A stretch of 64,000 bases of DNA from Acidiferrobacterales bacterium. Lineage in GTDB: Bacteria; Pseudomonadota; Gammaproteobacteria; Arenicellales; Poriferihabitantaceae. The notes under the pieces are model-generated. The model was given only the letters and a program-made list of their open reading frames with translations. It did not search any database and was not told the origin of the DNA. Positions 16,960 to 29,717 of this stretch are shown here, in pieces. How positions within the stretch are numbered: position 1 is the first letter of the stretch; every line of letters begins with the position of its first letter. Location of the stretch: assembly GCA_019633985.1 (NCBI GenBank), contig JAHQWE010000035.1, forward strand, positions 1 through 64,000, in the 5' to 3' direction. The translations under genes were made by a program, and so were the position numbers.

Positions 16960-17258
16960 ACAATATTGTTAATAATGAATTGGTTAATCTCGATGATTTC
17001 TTCAATCGCATGGCAGCACGGACAATCACCTCGAAATGATTCACAGCGTGTGCTCAGGAGTATTTTAGACGCCATGGCGCGGCCATATAGGCGAAATGGA
17101 CCGAAATAAAACACTCTAGACCAATCTGCGATCTCAAGGACAGCGAAGTGCTACTATGATCGCTCGCAACGCTGACACCGATTAATTTTCGCCTAAACTA
17201 CCGATTTGAAGCGGATGCGGAGGGCCCCTAGCTTAACCTAAAGCCCCAATTACGACAA
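16960..17258. other. Upstream region of fabF
   Basis: About 300 bp with no gene. Together with the terminator at 17259-17289 it separates acpP from fabF. It contains a perfect 10-bp palindrome CGCCATGGCG at 17070-17079. A fabF promoter is expected here, but I could not pick convincing hexamers by eye. Confidence 0.45.
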
Positions 17259-17289
17259 AAAAAACGCCGTCAAAAAGACGGCGTTTTTT
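17259..17289. terminator. Strong intrinsic terminator downstream of acpP
   Basis: A 13-bp stem (AAAAAACGCCGTC paired with GACGGCGTTTTTT) with a five-base loop, A/T-rich on both sides, so it can form a U-tract on either strand. It lies 140 bp beyond the acpP stop in the acpP direction. It would end most acpP transcripts before fabF. Confidence 0.9.
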
Positions 17290-17428
17290 GATTTTTGCTG
17301 ATCTCAGCGACTCAACAACGAGGCTCACATTCTTTGGTTTACATCAACCCTCAGGCTGATTCCTCACATTGTAATCTGGAAAACCAAAGCAGTCAGAGCG
17401 CTACTGATCATGCCGAGCTAGCATTTTG

Positions 17429-17662
17429 TTAAACGTTGGCTTCGATATACTGAATAGCGTCTTTAACCTTCGCAATTCCTTCTGCCTTGTCATCTGGAAT
17501 TTCGGTATCAAACTCTTCTTCAAGCGCCATTACCAGCTCCACTGTATCCAGAGAGTCAGCACCCAAATCGTCTACAAACGACGCATCCATGGTGACTTGG
17601 TCATCGCTGACGCCAAGTTGTTCAACAACTACTTTTCTTACTCGTTCTTCAATTGTGCTCAT
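17429..17662 (-). CDS. acpP: Acyl carrier protein
   Basis: A 77-residue acidic four-helix protein that carries acyl chains on 4'-phosphopantetheine. The attachment serine is in [18 protein letters not shown], the canonical DSL motif. Length and sequence are typical of the essential housekeeping ACP. It lies between fabG and fabF as usual, but it is set apart by a 315 bp upstream gap and a strong downstream terminator. It is therefore probably transcribed mainly as a single-gene message. An ATG start is certain. Confidence 0.97.
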   Translation of the reverse strand: MSTIEERVRKVVVEQLGVSDDQVTMDASFVDDLGADSLDTVELVMALEEEFDTEIPDDKAEGIAKVKDAIQYIEANV

Positions 17663-17977
17663 TCGGATATTATTCTCCAGATAAGGAATGTATTAATAAT
17701 CGGATCTTGGTATATCGACAGAAGAGATTCTTGTCGCAACTGATAAATGAAGTTTTCGATCCCCGACCCTGCCCACCTTTATGGGGTCTCGTCCGGAAGA
17801 ATCAATTTTGTCGCAGGATTGATTATTTTGGACGAACGGATATTAAACAAACAAACTCGCCAAGTCCATTGTAATTAGCCAGTTTTCACCTAAATTTTAT
17901 GCTACAAGTTTATCGACAAAAACGCCTTAAATTATTGTTTTATATAACCTATTCCAATCAAACTTAAGAAATTAAGT
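17663..17977 (-). other. fabG-acpP intergenic region, probable acpP promoter region
   Basis: About 315 bp, A/T-rich in the half nearer fabG. No protein-coding frame with family resemblance is present. The length and A/T content suit an independent acpP promoter and a 5' untranslated leader. On the minus strand a TTGTCG is followed by TAAAAT, but the spacing (14 bp) is short, so I do not name hexamers. Confidence 0.45.
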
Positions 17978-18730
17978 TTACGACATGTACATTCCGCCAT
18001 TCACGTGAATGGTGGTGCCAGTAATATAATCTGCCATCGACGAGGCTAAAAATACCACCGCCTTTGCGATGTCTTGTGGCTGTCCCAGGCGGGTGAGTGG
18101 AATTTTTGTCAACAACTGTTGTTTTTGATCGTCGGTCAATGCGTCCGTCATATCCGTTTGAATAAATCCCGGTGCGACGACATTGACGGTAATGTTTCTT
18201 GAAGCCACTTCCTGTGCCAGCGCTTTGGAAAATCCCATTAATCCGGCTTTCGAAGCGGAATAGTTTGACTGCCCCGGATTACCAGTCGCCCCTACGACAG
18301 ACGCAATATTGATGATTCGCCCCTCGCGCGCCTTGGTCATTGGTCTGAGACAGGCTTTCGACATTCGGTAAGCAGATTTGAGGTTGGTATCCATCACATC
18401 ATCCCAGTCCTCTTCCTTCATTCTCATTAACAGGTTGTCACGGGTAATACCGGCGTTATTGACTAATACCAAAGGGGCACCAAACTCTTCCGACACTGAC
18501 TTCATCAGTTCATCGACCGACTCTGACACTGTGACATTCAGCGTTTTACCCGTTCCGCTTAATCCGGCCTCACCGAGATAGTTTGAGATTGCCGCTGCGC
18601 CGCCGTCAGAGGTCGCTGTACCAATCACCGTGGCGCCGGCCTCGCCAAGCGCGATGGCTACCGCTTTGCCGATGCCGCGTGACGCGCCTGTTACCAGGCA
18701 AATTTTGGAATCGAGAAGTTTGCTCATCAT
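17978..18730 (-). CDS. fabG: 3-oxoacyl-ACP reductase
   Basis: NADPH-dependent reduction of 3-oxoacyl-ACP in fatty acid elongation. The 250-residue short-chain dehydrogenase has the cofactor loop TGASRGIGKAVA, the NNAGIT motif, the catalytic serine in INIASVVG and the YSASK tyrosine-lysine pair near residue 154. Two ATG codons in tandem (18730 and 18727) can start it; the first is given. The gene directly follows fabH with only a 116 bp gap, where fabD is normally found. Confidence 0.95.
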   Translation of the reverse strand: MMSKLLDSKICLVTGASRGIGKAVAIALGEAGATVIGTATSDGGAAAISNYLGEAGLSGTGKTLNVTVSESVDELMKSVSEEFGAPLVLVNNAGITRDNLLMRMKEEDWDDVMDTNLKSAYRMSKACLRPMTKAREGRIINIASVVGATGNPGQSNYSASKAGLMGFSKALAQEVASRNITVNVVAPGFIQTDMTDALTDDQKQQLLTKIPLTRLGQPQDIAKAVVFLASSMADYITGTTIHVNGGMYMS

Positions 18731-18846
18731 ATTGTTTCTCTGTTTTCGTCAAATTAAATTTCAACGAGAGCGATCATTAATCGCATCCCGAAAATCAACA
18801 CAGTCTCACCTCACTAAGAATACGCTTGCTGCGTCATATTTGAGGG

Positions 18847-19815
18847 TCAGACTCTCACCAGCGCGGATCCCCAGGTAAAACCACCTCCAAAACCTTCAAG
18901 TAATATTAGCTGGCCACTTTTGATCGTGCCATTTCTGATGGATTCATCTAGCGCTAGTGGAACCGAAGCCGCAGAGGTGTTTCCATGGTGTCCCACCGTA
19001 GCGATGACCTTGTCAGGATCAAACCCAACACGACGGCCAACAGCATTGATGATTCGGACATTCGCCTGATGTGGAATGAGCCAGTCCAGATCGTCCTTGT
19101 GCATGTCATTTGCTTTCAGAGTTTCTTCTACCAGATCGCTCATCGCCTTGACCGCCCATTTGAACACCTCCCCGCCTTCCATGGTCGTAAAAGCCGTACC
19201 AGCCTTGACTGCTTCATAATTTCGAGAGACCCCAGACGGTACACAAAGCAGGTCTTTGTGTCGGCCGTCGCTGTGCAGGTGGGTAGAGTAAACGCCGGGG
19301 GCATCATTCGCTTGAAGCACAACAGCGCCACCACCATCGCCAAACAGGATACAGGTACGACGATCACTCCAGTCAATGATCCGGGAAAATGTCTCTGCCC
19401 CGACTACAAGAGCGCATCTCGCCGTACCAGTTCGTATGAATTTATCAGCGACATCAAGAGCAAACATAAATCCCGCACAAACCGCCTGCACGTCAAATGC
19501 CGGCGGCCCAGAAATACCTAACCGCTCTTGTAACAGGCATGCGGTGCTCGGAAAGACTTGATCAGCGGTCGTCGTCGCAACAATGATCAGATCAATATCG
19601 CTTGCAGTGACCCCAGCATCTTCGATCGCAAGACGAGACGCTTTCTCTGCCAGATCACAGGTAAACTCATCTTCGGCAGCGATATGGCGTTCGGCAATAC
19701 CTGTGCGTGCCATGATCCAGTCGTGGTTAGTATCAACCATCGCTTCGAGATCATGATTTGTGAGTGTCTTCTCTGGCAGGTAGCTGCCCGTGCCGCTGAT
19801 TTTGGAATAGATCAT
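18847..19815 (-). CDS. fabH: Beta-ketoacyl-ACP synthase III
   Basis: Starts fatty acid synthesis by condensing acetyl-CoA with malonyl-ACP. The 322-residue enzyme has the catalytic triad: cysteine near residue 113 in [11 protein letters not shown], histidine in [11 protein letters not shown], and asparagine in [12 protein letters not shown]. The C-terminal [15 protein letters not shown] is standard. The gap to plsX is 24 bp, consistent with one operon. Confidence 0.95.
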   Translation of the reverse strand: MIYSKISGTGSYLPEKTLTNHDLEAMVDTNHDWIMARTGIAERHIAAEDEFTCDLAEKASRLAIEDAGVTASDIDLIIVATTTADQVFPSTACLLQERLGISGPPAFDVQAVCAGFMFALDVADKFIRTGTARCALVVGAETFSRIIDWSDRRTCILFGDGGGAVVLQANDAPGVYSTHLHSDGRHKDLLCVPSGVSRNYEAVKAGTAFTTMEGGEVFKWAVKAMSDLVEETLKANDMHKDDLDWLIPHQANVRIINAVGRRVGFDPDKVIATVGHHGNTSAASVPLALDESIRNGTIKSGQLILLEGFGGGFTWGSALVRV

Positions 19816-19839
19816 AGTACGCGAGGATAACGGACTGAC

Positions 19840-20838
19840 CTATTCCTGCATAGCGATGAAGGAATTCTCAATTCTTGCGACTAGATCCTCTCTCACTTCC
19901 TCCAACGCAACGCCGATTGCATTTTCAAACCCATAGGCGTCGCTGCCGCCATGAGATTTCACAACAGAACCTCGCAAACCAAGCAAGCTGGCGCCGTTGT
20001 AGCGTCGGTGATCGAGTCGTTTCTTGATCGAGTTCAATACGGGTTTGGAGATGAGCGCGGCTCCTTTACTGTATGCAGTACGGGTAAATTCGTCTCTGAC
20101 AACACCGAGGATCATTTGAGCGACACCTTCACTGGCCTTTAATGCAATATTGCCGATAAAGCCATCGCAGACTATAAGATCCGTGTCTCCAAGATAGATA
20201 TCATTGGGTTCGACGAAGCCCTGATAGTTGAGGTCGCTAGATCGGAACAATTCAGCAGCAGCCTTGATGGTGTCGTTCCCTTTGAGCTCCTCTACGCCAA
20301 TGTTCAACAACCCGATGCTGGGACTACTCTTTCCTTCCAGGGTTTGAACCAAAATGTCTCCCATCATGCCAAACTGAAACAGAATATCTGAGCGACTATC
20401 GATATTCGCGCCGAGATCCAGCATATAGGTGAAACCGCTTAATTTTGGTAACGCCGAACAAATAGCAGGACGCTCGATACCAGGAATTGTTTTCAGAACA
20501 AATCGAGCGGTTGCCATCAGCGCGCCGGTATTGCCGGAGCTAATACAGGCATTGGCCTCACCGTCGTTGACGAGATTGATCGCCACCCGCATCGAAGAGT
20601 CTTTCTTCTTACGCAACGCAAATGAGGGGGAGTCATTCATGTCCACCACCTCCGAAGCATGGCGGACAGAAATATTAGCCGTGGCAGATTGCGATTCCAG
20701 GGTGGGCGCAATTTGAGATTCGTCGCCGACCAGGATCAGCTCGACGTCGGGGTTTTGAGAGGCAATAGCAATCGAGGCGGGAACTGTGGCATCAATACCA
20801 AGATCACCGCCCATCGCGTCAATGGACAGACGAATCAT
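19840..20838 (-). CDS. plsX: Phosphate acyltransferase PlsX
   Basis: Converts acyl-ACP to acyl-phosphate for phospholipid synthesis at the membrane surface. The 332-residue protein begins with the signature SIDAMGGDLG. It also has ISSGNTGALMA, YMLDLGAN, GLLNIGVEELKG and DGFIGNIALK, all typical. It lies between rpmF and fabH, the usual order. The 78 bp between rpmF and plsX hold no obvious terminator, so rpmF, plsX and fabH are likely co-transcribed from the promoter at 21194-21222. Confidence 0.95.
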   Translation of the reverse strand: MIRLSIDAMGGDLGIDATVPASIAIASQNPDVELILVGDESQIAPTLESQSATANISVRHASEVVDMNDSPSFALRKKKDSSMRVAINLVNDGEANACISSGNTGALMATARFVLKTIPGIERPAICSALPKLSGFTYMLDLGANIDSRSDILFQFGMMGDILVQTLEGKSSPSIGLLNIGVEELKGNDTIKAAAELFRSSDLNYQGFVEPNDIYLGDTDLIVCDGFIGNIALKASEGVAQMILGVVRDEFTRTAYSKGAALISKPVLNSIKKRLDHRRYNGASLLGLRGSVVKSHGGSDAYGFENAIGVALEEVREDLVARIENSFIAMQE

Positions 20839-20916
20839 TGTCGCTGGAAGGGAGCGCTACTCGCCAGCAAACGGGGAGGAAATCGTCCCACTGAACAGAT
20901 TTCGTTGGCCGGGTGT

Positions 20917-21099
20917 TTAATCTGCTTCCCGGGTTTCAACTACCTTTTTGCCGCGGTAGTAGCCATCAGGCGTAACGTGATGGCGCCGATGCAGTTCCCC
21001 TGTCACTTCGTCAATTGACAATGTTGGAGAAGATAAACCGTCATGTGATCGGCGCATTCCTCTTCGTGAGGGGGTTTTTTTAGATTTTTGAACAGCCAT
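20917..21099 (-). CDS. rpmF: 50S ribosomal protein L32
   Basis: A 60-residue basic ribosomal protein. It opens [20 protein letters not shown] and has the [14 protein letters not shown] block of the zinc-free L32 form; no cysteines are present. In most gammaproteobacteria yceD (DUF177) lies just upstream. Here the upstream DNA is a promoter region and then the divergent DAHP synthase, so yceD is not adjacent. Confidence 0.96.
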   Translation of the reverse strand: MAVQKSKKTPSRRGMRRSHDGLSSPTLSIDEVTGELHRRHHVTPDGYYRGKKVVETREAD

Positions 21100-21193
21100 A
21101 GTGACCTCTGGTTAATCTCTTGCATCTGGGCAAGACACTGAATTGGGATATTTCGGGCAATCGGAAGTTGTCTCAGCCCTAAAAAGGCGGCGG

Positions 21194-21222
21194 ATTATAG
21201 TGGTTACGTGACGTCGGGTCAA
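21194..21222 (-). promoter_or_regulatory. Near-consensus sigma-70 promoter for rpmF-plsX-fabH
   Basis: On the minus strand, TTGACC (21217-21222) and TATAAT (21194-21199) are separated by exactly 17 bp. Transcription would start near 21187, about 90 bp before rpmF. The spacer includes GACGTCAC, a short palindrome. This is the best housekeeping promoter visible in the window. Confidence 0.85.
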
Positions 21223-21395
21223 AGCTACTAGCCCGTAATTTTAGATAATCCACGTCTCTGCCCCGCTCCGGCGCACGGGATTTTTTGCTCAATTGCGCTT
21301 TAATCCAACTTTTGGTCGCCCATTGTTCTCTGGTTGCTTAACACCACGGCAGATTCGCCGTAAAATCCGCCGCGTATTTCTCCCCCCACACGCTA

Positions 21396-22457
21396 GTGAC
21401 AAACGTAAAAACTGACGATCTCCGGATTGCTGACGTCTCTCCCGTTATCAATCCCCATATGCTGTTCGAGCAAATTCCCTCTACAGAGGCTGCCGCCAAA
21501 ACCACTCTCGATACCCGAGATCAAATCCAGGAAATTTTATCCGGTGAAGATGATCGGTTGCTTGTCATTGTTGGCCCGTGCTCGATTCATGACACAAATG
21601 CTGCAATGGACTATGCCAACAAGCTGATGACAGTGAAAAAGTCCCTCGAAAAGGATTTACTGATCGTCATGCGAGTTTACTTTGAAAAACCGAGAACCAC
21701 GGTAGGCTGGAAGGGGCTAATCAATGACCCAGATCTGGATGACAGCTACGACATCAATAAGGGCCTTCACATGGCGCGGCGGTTGCTATTGGATCTGAAT
21801 GAAATGGGTATGCCAGCCGGCACTGAATACCTGGATCTCATTACCCCTCAATACATTGCCGACCTGATTTCCTGGGGTGCAATTGGTGCCAGAACAACCG
21901 AAAGCCAGCTGCATCGGGAACTGACTTCCGGTCTTTCCTGCCCGGTTGGATTGAAAAATGGTACTAATGGCAATCTGGATATCGCAGTGGACGGGATTAG
22001 AGCCGCGGCAAGACCACACCGGTTTTTAACCCTCACTAAGTATGGCCAGTCCTCGATTTACACCACTACCGGCAACCCCTACTGCCATATTATTTTGCGG
22101 GGCGGTAAAGAAGTGAATTACGACGCGGACAGTGTAGAACTTGCCTGCGACAAACTGAGTCGTGCCGGCCTGAGCCCTCAAGTAATGATTGACTTTAGCC
22201 ATGCCAACAGTAAAAAAATCCCTGAAAATCAGGTTTCAGTTGCCGAGAACGTTGGCGGACAAATCTCAGGTGGCGATCAACGCATTATGGGGGTCATGAT
22301 TGAAAGTCATCTGGTTGCAGGCCGTCAGGATGTGGTGGATGGTGTAGCCGCGACTTATGGCCAGAGCATCACGGATGCCTGTCTGGCGTTCGATGATACG
22401 GTGCAAGTTCTGGAGCAACTTGCCAATTCTGTTTCAGCCAGACGGTCTGAAAAATAA
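21396..22457 (+). CDS. aroG: 3-deoxy-7-phosphoheptulonate synthase (class I, AroG-like)
   Basis: First step of the shikimate pathway: phosphoenolpyruvate plus erythrose 4-phosphate. The 353-residue enzyme aligns throughout with E. coli AroG. It shows LLVIVGPCSIHD, RVYFEKPRTTVGWKGLINDP, GARTTESQ, the metal ligands in VMIDFSHANS, and GVMIESHL. The GTG at 21396 is used because the family N-terminus (DDLRI) starts just after it; no good ribosome-binding site precedes it. Which aromatic amino acid inhibits it cannot be decided reliably, so the symbol is by overall similarity. sat begins about 45 bp later. Confidence 0.92.
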   Translation: MTNVKTDDLRIADVSPVINPHMLFEQIPSTEAAAKTTLDTRDQIQEILSGEDDRLLVIVGPCSIHDTNAAMDYANKLMTVKKSLEKDLLIVMRVYFEKPRTTVGWKGLINDPDLDDSYDINKGLHMARRLLLDLNEMGMPAGTEYLDLITPQYIADLISWGAIGARTTESQLHRELTSGLSCPVGLKNGTNGNLDIAVDGIRAAARPHRFLTLTKYGQSSIYTTTGNPYCHIILRGGKEVNYDADSVELACDKLSRAGLSPQVMIDFSHANSKKIPENQVSVAENVGGQISGGDQRIMGVMIESHLVAGRQDVVDGVAATYGQSITDACLAFDDTVQVLEQLANSVSARRSEK

Positions 22458-22503
22458 ATACCCAGAAAAATGAATGCGCCAATGGCGCCACAGAGGATTG
22501 AAG

Positions 22504-23688
22504 ATGATAAAACCCCACGGCTCTGAAACACTCACCCCGCTGTATGTGAGCGATGAAACACAGCGTCAGGCTCTCGTTGAAGAAGCGAAAACACTGCCCT
22601 CTCAGTTACTCAGCTCAGCAGGTGCAGCCAATGCGGTGATGTTGGGTGCGGGCTATTTTAATCCGCTGATCGGCTATATGAATCGTGCTGATGTCCTGGA
22701 GGTATCAGAAAAGATGCATACCGTAAGCGGTCTTTTTTGGCCCACCCCTGTAATGTGCCTGGTTGAAAATAACACTGCATCTTCAGGGGATCGTATTGCT
22801 TTACTGGATCCAAATGTGGATGGCAGTCCCGCGATCGCAATTATGGAGATCGAGGCGGTGGAACAAATGAGCGAAACAGACATGCAGCAGGTTGCTGAAC
22901 AGGTCTATCGCACCACTGATCTGGCACATCCTGGTGTCGCTGAGCTGATGGAGCAAGGTCGGACGCTGCTATCTGGTCCCATACAGGTTTTGAACTTCAG
23001 TTATTTCGAAGTAGATTTTGCCGATACCTTCCAGACGGCCAGTGAAATTCGGGAAGAGATCAAAAGCGCCGGCTGGAACAAGGTCGTTGCGTTTCAAACT
23101 AGAAACCCGATGCATCTGGCTCACGAAGAACTTTGCCGAATCGCGATGGAACGAGTGGAAGCAGATGGATGCGTGATTCACATGCTGCTTGGAAAACTCA
23201 AACCCGGAGATATCCCTGCTGACGTGCGCGACGCTGCTATTCGCAAAATGGCCGAGCTCTACTTTCCTCCGAATACAGTAAAGATCAGTGGATACGGGTT
23301 TGATATGTTGTATGCCGGGCCAAGAGAAGCCGTCTTACACGCGGTCTTCCGTCAAAACATGGGGGCCACTCACTTTATCATCGGCCGAGATCATGCCGGG
23401 GTGGGCGATTATTATGGCGATTTTGACGCACAAACAATTTTTGACGATGACGTTCCCGCAGGTGCACTGGAGATAGAAATATTTCGCGCCGATCACACCG
23501 CTTGGTCCAAGAAACTCAATAAGGTTGTAATGATGCGGGAGGCACCGGATCATTCCAAAGAAGATTTCGTTTTATTGTCCGGCACCAAAGTCAGAGAGAT
23601 GCTGGGTAAGGGAATCGCGCCTCCTGCTGAGTTCTCTCGACCAGAAGTCGCACAAATTTTGATGGACTATTATCAATCACTTTCCTAA
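22504..23688 (+). CDS. sat: Sulfate adenylyltransferase (single-chain ATP sulfurylase)
   Basis: Makes adenosine 5'-phosphosulfate from sulfate and ATP. The 394-residue protein belongs to the homo-oligomeric Sat family, not the CysDN type. Motifs are FQTRNPMHLAHEEL near residue 198 (QxRNP and the HxxH nucleotide site), GRDHAGVGDYYG near 294, and LSGTKVREML. A frame extends to 22474, but the ATG at 22504 follows a GAGG ribosome-binding site at good spacing. A GCGCC-AAT-GGCGC hairpin at 22476-22488 lies just upstream. trxB starts 21 bp downstream, so sulfate activation and thioredoxin supply may be linked. Confidence 0.93.
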   Translation: MIKPHGSETLTPLYVSDETQRQALVEEAKTLPSQLLSSAGAANAVMLGAGYFNPLIGYMNRADVLEVSEKMHTVSGLFWPTPVMCLVENNTASSGDRIALLDPNVDGSPAIAIMEIEAVEQMSETDMQQVAEQVYRTTDLAHPGVAELMEQGRTLLSGPIQVLNFSYFEVDFADTFQTASEIREEIKSAGWNKVVAFQTRNPMHLAHEELCRIAMERVEADGCVIHMLLGKLKPGDIPADVRDAAIRKMAELYFPPNTVKISGYGFDMLYAGPREAVLHAVFRQNMGATHFIIGRDHAGVGDYYGDFDAQTIFDDDVPAGALEIEIFRADHTAWSKKLNKVVMMREAPDHSKEDFVLLSGTKVREMLGKGIAPPAEFSRPEVAQILMDYYQSLS

Positions 23689-24672
<984 letters not shown>

Positions 24673-24736
24673 TCTGCCTTCGTTACCCAAACGTATTTCA
24701 GGACAGTGTCTTAACCAATAGCGTTTCTTCAACAAC

Positions 24737-25306
24737 ATGGCGGCAGAGCACGATAACGACGATGATGGTGATCTGTTTAGAAAGGAAATGGAGAAACAGG
24801 GTGTAAAAACCCGGCGGCGGAGCAACCGGGCTAACTTTAGCCAACCGCCTAGATCTATAGAACGAGATCAGCGTTCTCGGCATCACTCTCCGGCGCATTC
24901 GACGCACTCCGAAAACTCCAGTGGTTCTCCAGATAAAGCAGCAGCCGTTGTCGATCAAACATTCCCAGGTGAACCCGTTCTATTTGTAAGAGCGGGCAAT
25001 CGTAAAACCACCATTCGGGCGCTTCGGCGGGGGCAAATCCCCCTTGATGAGACGATTGATTTGCACGGAATGCGAGAAACAGAAGCGAAGCGTGCGCTGA
25101 CGTTATTTCTCCAGGAGTCGAAACAATTTCGATGGCGTTGCGTTCAGATTATTCACGGTAAAGGCTCCAACTCGGATCAACCCGGAGGTGTGCTCAGGCC
25201 CATGACATTGCACTGGTTGAAGCAACAACCGGAAGTGCGGGCATTTTGTTCGGCAGATGCCCGTAGTGGCGGGACTGGCGCTACGAATGTATTGCTCTGT
25301 GACTAA
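24737..25306 (+). CDS. Smr domain protein (SmrA-like putative nuclease)
   Basis: A 189-residue protein with a hydrophilic, charged N-terminal half (~100 residues) and a C-terminal Smr (MutS-related) domain. The domain motifs are visible: DLHGMRETEA, the glycine loop IIHGKGSNSDQPGG, and SADARSGGTGATNVLL at the end. Single-domain Smr proteins of this SmrA/YdaL type show endonuclease activity in E. coli, so a nucleic acid role is likely. It follows trxB by 64 bp and converges with alkB, ending 23 bp before its stop. Confidence 0.85.
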   Translation: MAAEHDNDDDGDLFRKEMEKQGVKTRRRSNRANFSQPPRSIERDQRSRHHSPAHSTHSENSSGSPDKAAAVVDQTFPGEPVLFVRAGNRKTTIRALRRGQIPLDETIDLHGMRETEAKRALTLFLQESKQFRWRCVQIIHGKGSNSDQPGGVLRPMTLHWLKQQPEVRAFCSADARSGGTGATNVLLCD

Positions 25307-25329
25307 GCCAAACAATGATCTGCGTCTCG

Positions 25330-25926
25330 CTACAATGGGAAAACCTGTCGGAAAGTCAGATTAATTCTCGGTTCTGTTGGCTTTTTGGTGCGGGAAATAC
25401 TGTGCTGCCAATTTCGCTGGGTATTGCCGGCCATCACCAGAAGTGATCCATGTCGAAGGTTCAAACCGGTTGAACCGCCTCGAGGCTGAGCGTCTCTCCT
25501 TCTGAACAAAAATCGCCTTGTCGCACCCAGACTCAACGAAGCGATAACGGGAGTGTCTCCCAGCTCTTTCTCATTGTCGGAGTGCCAACCCATGGCATCC
25601 TCTCCGCTTCGATACAGGTTAAGCAACACACTATTAAATTTTGCCCCAAGAAATAGTTGGATCTGATTTTTTACTTCCAGTAACTCGGGAGTCCAGGGAG
25701 AAGGATAGTTGGTCAAACCCGAATAGCGGTAAATCGCGTCATCATCGCCATACCATGCGGCCAATCGCGGGGACTTTACCTTTCGACCATACAGCGTGAT
25801 TTCTGGTTGGGTCCAGTCTACATAGTCGCTTAATTGGGTGTAAAGGTAGTCAGCTTGTGATGAATGTAAAAAAGGCTCATAAAGCCGAATATCCGATTGA
25901 TCAAGCGGAATAGCCGTTTCCAGCAT
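25330..25926 (-). CDS. alkB: AlkB-like 2OG/Fe(II) DNA repair dioxygenase
   Basis: Oxidative demethylase of alkylated bases, by family. The 198-residue protein has the HxD iron motif in MGWHSDNEKEL, the second histidine in WQHSI, and the arginines of the 2-oxoglutarate and substrate clamp in EPRINLTFRQV. The nucleotide-recognition lid is short. It resembles the human ALKBH2/3-like group of bacterial AlkB proteins more than E. coli AlkB, so preferred lesions are uncertain. It lies 18 bp after the D-lactate dehydrogenase-type gene on the same strand. Confidence 0.87.
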   Translation of the reverse strand: MLETAIPLDQSDIRLYEPFLHSSQADYLYTQLSDYVDWTQPEITLYGRKVKSPRLAAWYGDDDAIYRYSGLTNYPSPWTPELLEVKNQIQLFLGAKFNSVLLNLYRSGEDAMGWHSDNEKELGDTPVIASLSLGATRRFLFRRRDAQPRGGSTGLNLRHGSLLVMAGNTQRNWQHSISRTKKPTEPRINLTFRQVFPL

Positions 25927-25944
25927 GAGAGCGGAAGCGCTCGA

Positions 25945-27338
25945 TTACAAGATACCGAAAATCTTTCCAGGGTTGAATAAATTATCCGGATCCAGCGTCT
26001 TTTTGATCATCTTCATGGGCGTGACTGCAGCACCATGCTCTATTTCCAGAAACTCAATCTTTCCATACCCAATGCCATGCTCTCCGGTACAAGTACCATC
26101 CATTTCCAGCGCGCGAATGACCATACGCCGATGTAATGCCTCAGCCGCTGCTACTTCAGATTCATTCTCGTGATCAACAAGCAACAACAGATGAAAGTTT
26201 CCATCGCCAACATGACCAACAAGTGGAGCTAACAATCCGGATTCTTCGATATCTTTTCGGGTTTCACCGATACAGTCAGCAAGCCGCGATATCGGCACAC
26301 AAACGTCCGTAGACCAGATTTCACCCTTCGGATGCAATAATTTTCCGGCATAGGCTACGTCATGACGCGCGCGCCACATTTTATTTCTTTCTTCAGTATT
26401 GCTAGTCCAGGAAAAATTGCTCCCCCCATTTTCGGATGTGATTTCCTCGGTTAACTCCGACTGCTCTTGAACACCCGCTTCGCTACCATGGAATTCTAAA
26501 AACAGTGTTGGAGATTCCGCATAATCTGTTTTTGAATACAGATTGATGGATTTCATCGTCAGACTATCGAGCAACTCAACCCGCGCAATGGGAATACCAT
26601 ATTGAATGATCTGAATCACGGAATTCACTGCGTCTTCAATCGATTCGAAAGTACAAACCGCTGCAGAAATTGCCTCCGGTATCGGATACACCTTCAAAGT
26701 GATTTCAGTGATCATTGCCAGCGTGCCCTCAGAGCCAACCAGCAATCGGGTTAAATCATAACCTGCAGCCGACTTCACCGCGCGATTGGCGGTGCGAATA
26801 ATCGAACCATCAGCGAGTACTGCTTCAACGCTCAATACGTTCTCTCGCATGGTTCCGTATCGAACCGCATTGGTGCCAGAAGCACGTGTGGAAGCCATAC
26901 CCCCAATTGATGCATTGGCACCAGGATCAATGGGAAAAAACATTCCGGTATCGCGCAGATATTCGTTTAACTGTCTTCGAGTGACGCCGGGTTGCACAAC
27001 GACATCGAAGTCTTCATTGTGAATCGCCACAATATTGTTCATTTCCGATGTATCAATCGTTACACCACCTTTTAACGCAGCAATGTTCCCTTCAAGAGAA
27101 GTTCCTGCCCCATGGGGAATAATCGGAGTTTTGTGCTCGGCGCAAATACGAACGATTTGCTGCACTTCTTCACTGGTGTGGACTTTGATCACTGCGTGTG
27201 GCCATTTGGAAGGATGAAATGATTCATCCTTTCCAAATTGCTCTCGAATTGCATTCGAAGTCAGCACTCGCTCACCGAACAGCGACTGCAACGCGGCAAT
27301 AGCGGCGGGATAGGCATAATCCTCTGGTGCTTTCTGGT

Positions 27339-27357
<19 letters not shown>
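25945..27357 (-). CDS. FAD-binding oxidoreductase, D-lactate dehydrogenase (cytochrome)/GlcD type
   Basis: A 470-residue flavoprotein of the PCMH/vanillyl-alcohol oxidase group. The FAD-binding domain has IIPHGAGTSLEGN and IDPGANASIGGMASTRASG. The C-terminal FAD-oxidase domain has GHVGDGNFHLLL and GTCTGEHGIGYGK, motifs of LDHD and glycolate oxidase GlcD. GlcE and GlcF partners are absent, which favours a stand-alone 2-hydroxyacid (D-lactate-like) dehydrogenase that passes electrons to the respiratory chain. Its start overlaps the glutaredoxin-like gene by 19 bases, so the two are probably translated together. Confidence 0.88.
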
Positions 27358-29689
<2,332 letters not shown>

Positions 29690-29717
29690 TTAAAAACAGA
29701 AGCCTTCCCAATAAGAC

